Origin: Chloroflexota bacterium
Lineage (GTDB): Bacteria; Chloroflexota; Chloroflexia; QHBQ01; JADMIH01
DNA length: 14,255 bases
Assembly (NCBI GenBank): GCA_015478675.1
Contig: JADMIH010000100.1
Span: forward strand, 1 to 14,255
Direction: 5' to 3'
A model generated the notes under the pieces. The model ran no database searches. It was not told the DNA's origin and was given only the letters and a program-made list of their open reading frames with translations. This document shows, one piece after another, positions 14,159-14,255 of the stretch (its first letter is position 1; each line of letters begins with the position of its first letter). A program made the position numbers and the translations under genes.

Positions 14159-14255
14159 TCGATGTTCCCGGTTACTTGATGCTAAGGAGGCTTCCACAGA
14201 TAAGTTGATCAAAGGACCTGAGGCTTGATGGTGTAGCTCCATTCCCCGTGCAAGT
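14159..14255. other. Non-coding end of window
   Basis: After the glycosyltransferase stop there is AAGGAGG at about 14184-14190, but the nearby frames close quickly: TTG 14203 stops within 8 codons and ATG 14228 within 3. I see no terminator and no gene start that can be supported before the edge. Confidence 0.4.

Noticed and set aside
14184..14255. Start of a further gene or a tRNA at the right edge
   Set aside because: AAGGAGG is present but nearby start codons close within a few codons. GGTGTAGCTCC resembles the D-arm of a tRNA only superficially, and the rest does not fold as one within the window.
1..14255. CRISPR array, defence island, prophage or insertion sequence
   Set aside because: I looked for regularly spaced exact repeats, transposases, integrases, toxin-antitoxin pairs and nucleases and found none. 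The window reads as housekeeping and envelope genes.

Overview
The window looks like a stretch of moderately GC-rich bacterial chromosome, most plausibly from the phylum Chloroflexota. The best clue is the secreted glycoside hydrolase-like protein at 2229-4193. Its N-terminal half carries two copies of an aromatic/FGYP-type repeat (GG..FGYP, then Q.F/W.R.R.E.HPE, then LG.LG.E) that I know mainly from Chloroflexota exoproteins. Frequent GTG/TTG starts, extended -10 promoters, a very long TPR protein and a large GT-C membrane glycosyltransferase fit that picture. None of this is proof of taxonomy. I see no phage, transposase, CRISPR, rRNA or tRNA.

Layout. (1) 1-204 is non-coding and holds a C-rich hairpin of REP type. 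(2) 205-2027, minus strand, is a two-gene ABC exporter operon: ATPase then ABC-2 permease, overlapping by 4 bp. (3) 2028-2228 is a divergent promoter region with one promoter facing each way and an inverted repeat between them. (4) 2229-4961, plus strand, has a secreted clan GH-A/GH39-like hydrolase followed within 10 bp by a membrane-anchored SLBB + helix-hairpin-helix protein of the ComEA family. (5) 4962-6197, plus strand, has a promoter, a PspA/IM30 membrane-stress protein, a tiny ORF with a strong ribosome binding site, and a small three-helix membrane protein. (6) 6310-6897, minus strand, is an orphan REC-ANTAR response regulator. (7) 7080-14158, plus strand, has the replication-recombination ATPase RarA, probably from a leaderless transcript. 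A 1155-residue membrane-anchored TolB-like/TPR protein follows 5 bp later, and then a multi-pass GT39/PMT-like glycosyltransferase.

How the genes fit together. Several products act at the envelope: ABC export, a secreted hydrolase, DNA uptake or binding at the membrane, PspA membrane maintenance, a TPR scaffold and polyprenyl-sugar-dependent glycosylation. They do not form one recognisable pathway, so I read the window as ordinary chromosome made of small operons rather than an island or a defence system.

The parts most worth a second look are non-coding or at gene junctions. These are degenerate heptamer repeats in several intergenic gaps (one supplies the pspA -10 box), the leaderless rarA start, the 17-codon ORF overlapping the start of the pspA-linked membrane gene, and the inverted repeats in both divergent promoter regions.
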